This document shows positions 6,702-12,334 of a stretch of DNA of 13,105 bases, in pieces. The notes beneath the pieces are model-generated. The model made no database searches and had not been told where the DNA came from. It saw only the letters and a program-made list of their open reading frames with translations. The number at the start of each line of letters is the position of its first letter. Within the stretch, counting starts at the first letter, position 1. Where the stretch lies: contig DATLXM010000113.1 of assembly GCA_035575835.1 (NCBI GenBank), positions 1 to 13,105 on the forward strand. Direction: 5' to 3'. The position numbers and the translations under genes are program-made. Origin of the DNA: Gaiellasilicea sp035575835. Its GTDB lineage: Bacteria > Actinomycetota > Thermoleophilia > Gaiellales > Gaiellaceae.

Positions 6702-7925
6702 GTGAGCCGGTTCAAGGGGTTGTCCGACCGCAAGCGCGAACCCTCCGACGCCGAGTCGGAGCGCGAGGCGCTGCACCGCCAGCGTCTCGAAGCGGCTGCG
6801 GACATCGCAAGCCTGAAATCGTCCCTCGCGGAACGCGTCTCGAACGTGCAGGAACGGGAGCGGGAGCTCGAGCAGGCGCTTGCCCGCGTCGGCAAGCGGG
6901 AGCAGGCGCTCGAAGGCACGGCCGGACGCGTGGAACGGATCGCGGCGGTGCGGGCCCGCGTCGCGGAGGCACGAGAAGCACGCGCATCCCGCCGCGACGA
7001 GCACGAGCGTTCGGAGCTCGAAGCTCTCGCCCAGGAGCTCGCCCGACGCGAGCGTGAGCACGCCGCCTCGGTGACCGCACAGAGCGGGCGAGAAGCGACC
7101 CTCGCCGAACGCGAGACGGGGCTCGCCGAGCGCGAGTCGGAACTGGAAGCACGCGAGGCAGCGTCCCTCGGAGGCGCCTCTATCGAAGCCGCTCCCGTCG
7201 AGGCAGGCGTCGCCGCGGCGCCGCCGACTGTGACGAAACCGAAGACCGACCCTGCGGCGAAGAGACTCGAATCCCTGACCAAGAAGCTCGACGGCCGCCA
7301 GGCTCGACTGGACAGCCAGGCGGCGGCCATGAGCAGCCGCGAGGCGAGCCTCGACAGCCGCGCTGCGGAGCTCGACGCGCGCCACGCAGCGTTGGAGACC
7401 CGCGAATCGACGCTCCCCACGCGCGAAGCGGAGCTCGACGCAGGTCTCGTTCGCCGGACGGAAGAGCTGACCGCTCTCGAACTCGCGCTCGCCGCGCGGG
7501 AAGAAGCGGCCGCGAAGGCAAGCGCAGAGCTCGCCGAGCGAGAGGCCCGGCTCGCTGCCCGCGAGGCCGAGCCCGCACCCACGCCCGCACCCGAGATCCC
7601 GGCTACCGACGAGAGCGCGGCCCTCGAAGCACGGCTCGAAGAACTCCGCGCCGCCGAGCAGGCATTCGTGAAGACCCGCTCCGAGCTCGCAGCCCGCAGC
7701 GACACGCTCGCCGAGCGCGAGCTCGACCTCGTTGCACGCGAGCGCGCCCTGCTCGCCCGGGAAGCGCCGGAGCAGCCCGGCCTCGAGGCGCTCGAGGCAC
7801 GGATCCGGCGGCTCGAAGGCGAGCGGAGCCGCGGCAGGGAAGCGACGCAGACCTTCAGCGCCGGACTGCGCGCGCTTCAAGACCGCAGCCTCGCTGCACC
7901 GGCGCCCGAGGATTCCCTCCACTAA
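6702..7925 (+). CDS. long coiled-coil protein of unknown function
   Basis: A 407-residue protein, almost entirely Ala/Glu/Arg/Leu, built of imperfect repeats around L-A-x-R-E-x-x-L and E-R-E-x-x-L, typical of extended coiled coils. Two probable flexible linkers interrupt it: residues ~156-186, Pro/Ala/Thr/Val-rich, and ~289-305 (EPAPTPAPEIP). There is no signal peptide or membrane helix, so it is probably cytosolic. Similar proteins are often annotated as chromosome segregation- or polarity-like by composition alone, which is not good evidence. The start is the GTG at 6702; an upstream open stretch overlaps the previous gene. Long open frames on the opposite strand are composition artefacts of the repeats. 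Confidence 0.75.
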   Translation: MSRFKGLSDRKREPSDAESEREALHRQRLEAAADIASLKSSLAERVSNVQERERELEQALARVGKREQALEGTAGRVERIAAVRARVAEAREARASRRDEHERSELEALAQELARREREHAASVTAQSGREATLAERETGLAERESELEAREAASLGGASIEAAPVEAGVAAAPPTVTKPKTDPAAKRLESLTKKLDGRQARLDSQAAAMSSREASLDSRAAELDARHAALETRESTLPTREAELDAGLVRRTEELTALELALAAREEAAAKASAELAEREARLAAREAEPAPTPAPEIPATDESAALEARLEELRAAEQAFVKTRSELAARSDTLAERELDLVARERALLAREAPEQPGLEALEARIRRLEGERSRGREATQTFSAGLRALQDRSLAAPAPEDSLH

Positions 7926-7989
7926 GCGCAAGTTCCAAGGCCGGCTCGAAAAGCTTGCTACGGTTGATTTGGCTTAACGAAGCCGGTTC

Positions 7990-8062
7990 GGGGCGTTAGC
8001 TCAGCTGGGAGAGCGCCGCGTTTGCAACGCGGAGGTCGCCGGTTCGATCCCGGCACGCTCCA
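7990..8062 (+). tRNA. tRNA-Ala (anticodon UGC)
   Basis: A 73-nt cloverleaf. The acceptor GGGGCGT at 7990-7996 pairs with ACGCTCC at 8055-8061 (one G-T), with discriminator A at 8062. The D-arm is TAGCTCAGCTGGGAGAG, the anticodon TGC lies at 8023-8025 in a CCGCG/CGCGG-type stem, and the T-loop is GGTTCGATCCC. CCA is not encoded. The upstream 60 bp is less GC-rich than its surroundings and probably holds the promoter, but I could not fix -35/-10 boxes. Confidence 0.97.
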
Positions 8063-8070
8063 TCATTTCC

Positions 8071-8109
8071 CGCAGTTCGAGAATCTGCGGCGGCAGATTC
8101 TCGAACGCG
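8071..8109 (+). terminator. long inverted repeat behind tRNA-Ala, possible terminator or operator
   Basis: The arms GTTCGAGAATCTGC (8075-8088) and GCAGATTCTCGAAC (8093-8106) are perfect 14-bp complements around GGCG. Skipping A8074, three more pairs form (CGC 8071-8073 with GCG 8107-8109), for 17 bp. It begins 9 nt after the tRNA end, where a terminator is expected, but no T-run follows, so intrinsic termination is uncertain. A dimeric-repressor operator for nagA or a dispersed repeat are alternatives. Confidence 0.55.
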
Positions 8110-8118
8110 AAGACCCCT

Positions 8119-8147
8119 GGAGGGGGCCGCTTCGCGGCCCGGCCTCT
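8119..8147 (+). terminator. GC-rich hairpin between tRNA-Ala and nagA
   Basis: GGGCCGC (8124-8130), loop TTC, GCGGCCC (8134-8140). Outer GAGG/CCTC pairs (8120-8123 with 8143-8146) continue the stem past a GG bulge. A pyrimidine-rich stretch (CCTCTCTG) follows instead of a U-tract. It is a second stable structure that could end tRNA transcription or insulate nagA. Confidence 0.4.
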
Positions 8148-8168
8148 CTGAGTTCCGCAGCAGCTCGG

Positions 8169-8174
8169 TAGCCT
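8169..8174 (+). promoter_or_regulatory. putative -10 box of nagA (leaderless)
   Basis: TAGCCT, 7 nt before the ATG at 8182. Confidence 0.42.
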
Positions 8175-8181
8175 CGTCGAA

Positions 8182-9204
8182 ATGCGTCTCGGTGTCGCTG
8201 CAGCCGTCGTCGACGGGGTTCTCTTGCCCGGCGGACTCGAGATCGTGGGCGACCTGATCGGAGCCGCCGGGCTCCCCGGGACGGGCAGCGGAATCGCAGT
8301 TCCCGGCTTCGTCGACCTCCAGGTGAACGGCTTCGCCGGCGTCGAGTTCCTCGGCACCGACGTCGACGGCTACCGGCGCGCGGGCGCCGCACTCCTCGCG
8401 ACCGGGGTGACCGCCTTTCAGCCGACGTTGATCACCGCTCCCGAGACAGAGCTGGTCAACGCGCTCGCCTCCCTCCCCACCACCGGGATCGGCCCACGCA
8501 TCCTGGGAGCCCATTTGGAGGGGCCATTCCTCGCGCCCGAACGGCTGGGAGCGCACCCGGCCGCGGCGCGACGGGATCCTGACCCTGCGCTGCTCGCCCG
8601 TCTCCTGGCGGCCGGAGACGTGGCGCAGGTGACGCTCGCCCCGGAGCTCCCCGGCGCGCTCGAGCTGATCGAGCTGCTCCACGCCCGGGGCATCGTCGTC
8701 TCGTTCGGCCACTCGAACGCGACCGCCGACGAGGCACGGCTCGGCTTCGAGCAAGGCGTCGCGACCGTGACCCACCTCTTCAACGCGATGCGGCGCTTCG
8801 GCCATCGCGATCCGGGCCTCGCCGGGGCCGCTCTCGCCGACGAACGAATCGACGTGCAGCTGATCCTCGACGGCGTCCACCTCGCCGAGGAGACGGAGTT
8901 GCTCGTCCTCAAGGCTGCCGCTGGGCGGATCGCGGTCGTGACAGACGCCGTCGCGGGAGCCACTCGTCGCCCGGACGGGGTGCTCGCAGGCGGGAGCTCG
9001 ACGATGCTCGAGTCCTTCCGGCGTCTGGTCTCGCTCGGAGCCACGATCGGCGAAGCCGCCGCGGCCACGTCCTCGGTCGCAGCGCGGATCGCTCGCCGTC
9101 CGGACCTGGGGACGCTCCGGCCCGGCGGCGCAGCGGACGTCCTCGTCCTCGACGACCGGCTCGAGCTCGAGCGCGTCGTCGTGGCGGGCGTGGACGCCCT
9201 CTAG
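8182..9204 (+). CDS. nagA: N-acetylglucosamine-6-phosphate deacetylase
   Basis: Amidohydrolase of 340 residues that converts GlcNAc-6-phosphate to glucosamine-6-phosphate in amino-sugar and cell-wall recycling (EC 3.5.1.25). The barrel motifs are complete: PGFVDLQVNG near residue 40, HLEGPF with metal ligand E113, GHSNA with H177, THLFNAM with H198, DGVHL, and VTDA with catalytic D255. The C-terminus has GTLRPGGAADVLVLD, typical of amidohydrolases. The N-terminal strand domain is short, as in many actinobacterial members. No nagB or PTS gene is adjacent. Its TAG overlaps the tatA stop on the other strand. Confidence 0.95.
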   Translation: MRLGVAAAVVDGVLLPGGLEIVGDLIGAAGLPGTGSGIAVPGFVDLQVNGFAGVEFLGTDVDGYRRAGAALLATGVTAFQPTLITAPETELVNALASLPTTGIGPRILGAHLEGPFLAPERLGAHPAAARRDPDPALLARLLAAGDVAQVTLAPELPGALELIELLHARGIVVSFGHSNATADEARLGFEQGVATVTHLFNAMRRFGHRDPGLAGAALADERIDVQLILDGVHLAEETELLVLKAAAGRIAVVTDAVAGATRRPDGVLAGGSSTMLESFRRLVSLGATIGEAAAATSSVAARIARRPDLGTLRPGGAADVLVLDDRLELERVVVAGVDAL

Positions 9205-9416
9205 TCGCGCCGAGCCTCGTCGCGGGCGACGCGCGCCTCGTCCTCGGGCGCTTCGAGCGCTCTCGAAACGGCCTTGCGCGGGTCGACCTCGTCGATCGTG
9301 CCCCGCACCTCGCGCACACCGCGCCCGAGCGAGCGGGCGATCGTCGGCAGCTGCTTCGAGCCGAAGAGCAGGATCACGACGAGCGCGAGGAGAATGAGTT
9401 CCCAGTGGCCGGGCAT
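9201..9416 (-). CDS. tatA: Sec-independent protein translocase subunit TatA
   Basis: A 71-residue TatA/E-type component of the twin-arginine translocase. It has a short N-terminus with polar E6, one membrane helix (~7-20, ILLALVVILLF), the hinge FGSKQLP, an amphipathic helix (IARSLGRGVREVR) and an acidic tail. The longer open frame upstream would overlap the divergent lipoprotein gene; the ATG at 9416 with TATCCT 6 nt before it is preferred. No tatB or tatC is adjacent. Its stop TAG and that of nagA overlap in the palindrome CTAG (9201-9204). Confidence 0.92.
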   Translation of the reverse strand: MPGHWELILLALVVILLFGSKQLPTIARSLGRGVREVRGTIDEVDPRKAVSRALEAPEDEARVARDEARRD

Positions 9417-9422
9417 GGACGA

Positions 9423-9428
9423 AGGATA
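9423..9428 (-). promoter_or_regulatory. putative -10 box of tatA (leaderless)
   Basis: TATCCT on the minus strand, 6 nt before the ATG at 9416. Confidence 0.42.
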
Positions 9429-9435
9429 GACGGGG

Positions 9436-9441
9436 TACCCT
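9436..9441 (+). promoter_or_regulatory. putative -10 box of the thioredoxin lipoprotein gene (leaderless)
   Basis: TACCCT, 7 nt before the GTG at 9449. It favours that start over the in-frame GTG at 9467. Confidence 0.42.
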
Positions 9442-9448
9442 GACCTCC

Positions 9449-10015
9449 GTGGGAACCTTGGCCTCAGTGGGATCCAAGCTCGCTCTCTCCGCAGTCGCGG
9501 CGCTTCTCCTCGTCGGCTGCGGCGGCTCGGAACCCGAGGCGGGCCAGCCCGGGACGACTCAGTCGGAGCCCGGAGCAACGGCGACCTCCGCTCCCTCGGC
9601 GACGCCGGCCGGCAACGTGCCCGAGATCGCCGGGACAGCGCTCGACGGCAAGGCGCTCGACGTCACCGAGTATCGCGGCAGGCCGCTCTTCGTCAACGTC
9701 TGGTCGTCCTGGTGAAGCACCTGCCAGAGCGAGGCGGTCGCCTACGCAGACTTCGTTCACTCCCACCCGGAGTACGCCTACGTCGGCCTGAACGTCGCCG
9801 ACACGCCTGAGACCGCTTCCGCGTTCCTGGAGGAGAAGGGCTGGGACTGGCCGCAGCTCCAGGATCCAGATCGTGAGCTCGCCCGGCGACTCGGCGCGAC
9901 CTACCAGCCGTTCGTCGCGCTCCTCGACGAGCAGGGCGCGATCGTCGCCACCCTCGACGGCCGCGGCGACGAGGCCTCGTGGGCAGGCATGCTTGCGCGG
10001 CTCTCGTCCGGCTGA
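9449..10015 (+). CDS. TlpA/ResA-type thioredoxin lipoprotein, probable selenoprotein (TGA at 9713 read as Sec89)
   Basis: Predicted membrane-anchored extracytoplasmic thiol-disulfide oxidoreductase, 188 residues if the TGA at 9713-9715 is decoded. A lipoprotein signal ends in LLLVGC (lipidated C24), followed by a Ser/Thr/Pro/Ala-rich linker (~27-57). The thioredoxin-fold domain then starts at VPEIAGTALDG and continues with LFVNVWSSW, the TGA, and STCQSEA. Family members read W-C-x-x-C here, so the TGA replaces exactly the first redox Cys and leaves C92 as the resolving Cys (U-x-x-C). Downstream, 99 sense codons continue with normal features: VGLNVADTPETASAFL, the cis-Pro region GATYQPFVALLD, and a final helix, ending in TGA at 10013. 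A SECIS-like hairpin follows the TGA. Apart from C24 and C92 it has no Cys. Alternatives are a nonsense mutation in a dying gene or a base error. No selA/B/C/D gene is in the window. Confidence 0.82.
9729..9747 (+). promoter_or_regulatory. putative bacterial SECIS element
   Basis: A hairpin within the coding sequence, starting 14 nt after the TGA. GCGAGGC (9729-9735) pairs with GCCT-A-CGC (9740-9747), leaving A9744 bulged: seven base pairs and the tetraloop GGTC (9736-9739). The loop begins at nt 21 after the TGA. The E. coli fdhF SECIS has the same GGUC loop about 19 nt after its UGA and a bulged U on the 5' side; here the bulge is an A on the 3' side. SelB would bind this loop. The stem is short and the region GC-rich, so chance pairing is possible. 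Confidence 0.6.
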
Positions 10016-10092
10016 ACCACCTCGAGATCCGCCCTGAGGATGAGGCCGGATCGCCTTCCCGGCGGACGCCGGCGGCCGCCAAGCGGCCTAGC
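10016..10092. other. 77-bp intergenic stretch
   Basis: Very GC-rich, with several short self-complementary runs (GCCGGCGGCCGCC near 10070-10080) that could fold after the lipoprotein stop. No T-run and no recognisable promoter were seen. Confidence 0.3.
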
Positions 10093-10227
10093 GTGAAGCG
10101 GATCACCCTCATCACCTTGCTCGCCCTCGGCCTGATCCTGCTCGCGCTCGCCGGTTGGATCATCCGGGGGCTCCGCTTCGTCTTCGCCGGTGGCCCCCGT
10201 CGACGGACGCGCCTGGCACCGGCATGA
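10093..10227 (+). CDS. 44-residue small membrane protein
   Basis: A short frame starting at GTG 10093: K-R-I, then one hydrophobic helix (~4-24, TLITLLALGLILLALAGWII), RGLRF, and a basic Arg-rich tail. Charge distribution and helix length fit a single-pass inner-membrane protein with a cytoplasmic tail. The frame is open upstream to 9979, but that overlaps the lipoprotein. No good ribosome-binding site is visible. It ends 7 bp before the next gene. Function unknown; it may be a chance frame, but the hydrophobic composition is convincing. Confidence 0.45.
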   Translation: MKRITLITLLALGLILLALAGWIIRGLRFVFAGGPRRRTRLAPA

Positions 10228-10234
10228 TGGGCGC

Positions 10235-10582
10235 ATGGACAGGCTGATCGAAGAATCACTCTCGGGCTCGTGGCTCTCGTCCCGGCTCGGCGTCGGGACG
10301 CAGCGCCTCGACGCGATGCGCCGTGCGGGTGAGTTGCTCGGCGTCCGCAGACCCGGAGGCCAGGACTACCTCTACCCCGCCTGGCAGTTCGCGCCGGACG
10401 GCACGGCCCTCCCGGTCGTGCCACGGCTCGTCGCCGCTGGCCGGGCCGGGGGGATGAGCGACGACCGCCTCTACGAAGTGCTCTCGAACCGCAGCGGCAT
10501 CTCGGGCACGACGCGCCTCGCCGACGCGATCCGCGAGGGCCGCGACGAGTACGTGCTCGGCGTCGTCCGTTCAGCCGCGTAG
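10235..10582 (+). CDS. Xre/MbcA/ParS-like (DUF2384-type) small regulator, antitoxin-like
   Basis: A 115-residue protein. Residues ~12-31 (SWLSSRLGVGTQRLDAMRRAG) look like a helix-turn-helix, and LLGVRRPGGQDYLYPAWQF leads into a C-terminal helical region ending in LADAIREGRDEYVLGVV. The order helix-turn-helix, YPxxQF-x-x-x-G, then L-x-x-x-I-x-x-G-x-x-x-x-V is the layout of Xre/MbcA/ParS toxin-binding-domain antitoxins. No RES-domain toxin lies next to it in the window; the next gene, 4 bp on, is an ABC-F ATPase. So it may be an orphan antitoxin-like regulator or DNA-binding protein. The ATG at 10235 is preferred (CATGAT lies 6 nt upstream). Family call is from pattern memory. Confidence 0.65.
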   Translation: MDRLIEESLSGSWLSSRLGVGTQRLDAMRRAGELLGVRRPGGQDYLYPAWQFAPDGTALPVVPRLVAAGRAGGMSDDRLYEVLSNRSGISGTTRLADAIREGRDEYVLGVVRSAA

Positions 10583-10586
10583 GACC

Positions 10587-12236
10587 ATGGCCCTCCTCAG
10601 CCTCAACGCCGTGCGCAGGTCGTTCGGCACTCGCATCGTGCTCGACGACCTCGACTTCGCGGTCGAGCCGGGCGCAAGAGTCGGGATCGTCGGCGCGAAC
10701 GGCTCCGGCAAATCGACGCTGATGCGCCTGATCGCCGGCCTGGACGAGCCCGACGCCGGCACTGCCGTCCGCCGGCGCGGGATCACGGTCTCCTACCTCC
10801 CCCAACACCCCCTTGGGGAGGAGCGGACGGCGATCGAGACCGTGCTCGCGGCCAGGCCCGACCTCGTCGAGCTCGACTCCGAGCTCAACCGGGTCGCGGA
10901 ACAACTCGGCTCACCGGCGCTCGCGACCGACCTCCAGAAGATGACGCGGATCCTGCATCGGCAGGAGGAGCTGCTCGAGCGCTGGGAATCGCTCGGTGGC
11001 CCGAGCATCGAGGGCCGTGCGCGCGCCACGCTTCTCGACGTCGGGATCGAGACGGCAGACCTCGAGCTGCCGACAACGGCGCTCTCGGGTGGCCAGCGGA
11101 AGCTGATCGCGCTCGCCGCCTGCCTCGCCCAGGATCCGGACATCCTCCTTCTCGACGAGCCGGAAGCGCATCTCGACGCGGTGGGCCGCTCGCTGCTCGA
11201 GCGCCTGCTCGCGGGCTTTCACGGCGCCGCAGTCGTGGTCTCACACGACCGTTACCTCCTGGACGAGACCGTGAATCAGATCGCCTCGCTCGACCGCGGA
11301 CGGCTCCGGATGTGGGCGGGGAACTACTCGACCTACACCCTTGCGCTCGAGCTCGAGCTCCAGCGCCAGCAACAGCAGTTCGTGACCCAGCAGAAGGAGA
11401 TCGCCCGGCTCGAGGAGGCGATCGCGCGCTTCAAGCTCTGGGCGAGCTGGGTTCCGGATCAGCGGAACATCCGGCAGGCGCGGAACAAGCAACGCCAGAT
11501 CGACACGATGGACAAGGTCGACCGGCCCGTGCTCGAGCGGCGCAAGATCGCGCTCCGTCTCCACCCGCACAAGCGCGGGGGCCAACGCGTGTTCGAGCTC
11601 AGGCACATGGGTGTCCGCTTCGGCGAGGACACGGTGCTGGACGACCTCGAGCTGACGGTGATGCACGGGGAGCGGATCGGCTTCGTCGGCGCGAACGGGG
11701 CCGGCAAGAGTGTGCTCCTGAAGACCGTCGTCGGCGAGATCGAACCGACCTCCGGCGAGATCTGGGTCGGCCCGTCGATCGCGATCGGCTACCTCGCCCA
11801 GAATCAGGAGACGCTCGACCCCGAGTCGACCCCGCTCGAGACCGTGCGCCTCTCGCATCGCTGCTCTGAAGGAGAGGCGGTCTCGCTGCTGATGAAGTTC
11901 CTCTTCCCCTACGAACAGGTGCGCAGGGCCAACCGGCTTCTCTCGGGCGGTGAGCGAACGCGGCTTCAGCTGCTCCTGCTCATGGTCGCTGGCCCCAACC
12001 TGCTCGTGCTCGACGAGCCGACGAACCACCTCGACATCGAATCCGTCGAGGCGCTCGAGGCCGCGCTCGAGGAGTTCGAGGGCACCGTGGCCGTGATCTC
12101 GCACGACCGCTACTTCCTCGACCGGATCGTCGACCGGATCGTCGAGGTCGCGGACGGCGACGCGATTGCCTACGACGGTGGCTACTCGGACTGGTTCGAA
12201 CGCTCGAATGCGAGACAGCCTGAGATCGGGGTCTGA
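10587..12236 (+). CDS. ABC-F family ATP-binding protein
   Basis: Soluble tandem ABC ATPase of 549 residues without membrane domains, of the class that acts on the ribosome (EttA/Uup/antibiotic-resistance ABC-F). Domain 1: Walker A GANGSGKS 36-43, signature LSGGQ 166-170, Walker B LLLDEPEAHLD near 187-197. Domain 2: GANGAGKS 368-375, LSGGE 452-456, LVLDEPTNHLD near 473-483, then the SHDRYFLD switch. Between them, ~248-310, is a Gln/Arg/Lys-rich helical linker (LQRQQQQF, RQARNKQRQ), where ABC-F proteins carry the tRNA-interaction motif. Domain 1 has E-A in place of the T-N of DEPTNHLD. Subfamily (housekeeping or resistance) cannot be decided. It begins 4 bp after the antitoxin-like gene and is probably co-transcribed with it. 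Confidence 0.93.
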   Translation: MALLSLNAVRRSFGTRIVLDDLDFAVEPGARVGIVGANGSGKSTLMRLIAGLDEPDAGTAVRRRGITVSYLPQHPLGEERTAIETVLAARPDLVELDSELNRVAEQLGSPALATDLQKMTRILHRQEELLERWESLGGPSIEGRARATLLDVGIETADLELPTTALSGGQRKLIALAACLAQDPDILLLDEPEAHLDAVGRSLLERLLAGFHGAAVVVSHDRYLLDETVNQIASLDRGRLRMWAGNYSTYTLALELELQRQQQQFVTQQKEIARLEEAIARFKLWASWVPDQRNIRQARNKQRQIDTMDKVDRPVLERRKIALRLHPHKRGGQRVFELRHMGVRFGEDTVLDDLELTVMHGERIGFVGANGAGKSVLLKTVVGEIEPTSGEIWVGPSIAIGYLAQNQETLDPESTPLETVRLSHRCSEGEAVSLLMKFLFPYEQVRRANRLLSGGERTRLQLLLLMVAGPNLLVLDEPTNHLDIESVEALEAALEEFEGTVAVISHDRYFLDRIVDRIVEVADGDAIAYDGGYSDWFERSNARQPEIGV

Positions 12237-12334
12237 GCGACCCGGCCATTGAAAGCCGCTGCAGAAGCGTGGTAGCGTCGGTAGCCGGGCTCGATCGGGC
12301 CGCGGCGCCGGGGCATAATCAAGGAGAGACCACG
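12237..12334. other. 98-bp intergenic region upstream of the secreted-protein gene
   Basis: Holds CATAAT at 12314-12319, with a weak TCGATC 17 bp upstream (12291-12296), a possible promoter. Its start site would fall at about 12326, cutting into the Shine-Dalgarno, so an upstream promoter is at least as likely. No convincing terminator for the ABC-F gene is visible. Confidence 0.3.
12321..12326 (+). promoter_or_regulatory. strong Shine-Dalgarno of the secreted-protein gene
   Basis: AAGGAG, 8 nt before the ATG at 12335. It is the only canonical ribosome-binding site seen in the window and fixes this start. Confidence 0.8.

Noticed and set aside
6488..7931. Two long minus-strand frames (405 and 457 codons) rich in Ser/Ala/Arg or Arg/Gly/Leu
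   Set aside because: They are antisense to the coiled-coil gene and arise from its repetitive GC-rich codons; no domain is visible and the plus-strand protein is coherent.
9467..9469. Alternative GTG start for the thioredoxin lipoprotein
   Set aside because: It would give a shorter but workable signal peptide. The GTG at 9449 fits the TANNNT spacing seen at neighbouring genes, so it is preferred, without certainty.
7996..9477. Minus-strand open frames ending in ERAGIEPATSALQTRRSPS or RDRTGDLRVANAALSQLS
   Set aside because: These are the well-known false translations of the antisense strand of a tRNA gene, here tRNA-Ala; they also run against nagA, which has full motif support.
9713..9715. 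TGA read as tryptophan (altered genetic code)
   Set aside because: TGA ends several genes here (permease, rhomboid, ABC-F, yjbQ), and the position calls for Cys/Sec, not Trp.
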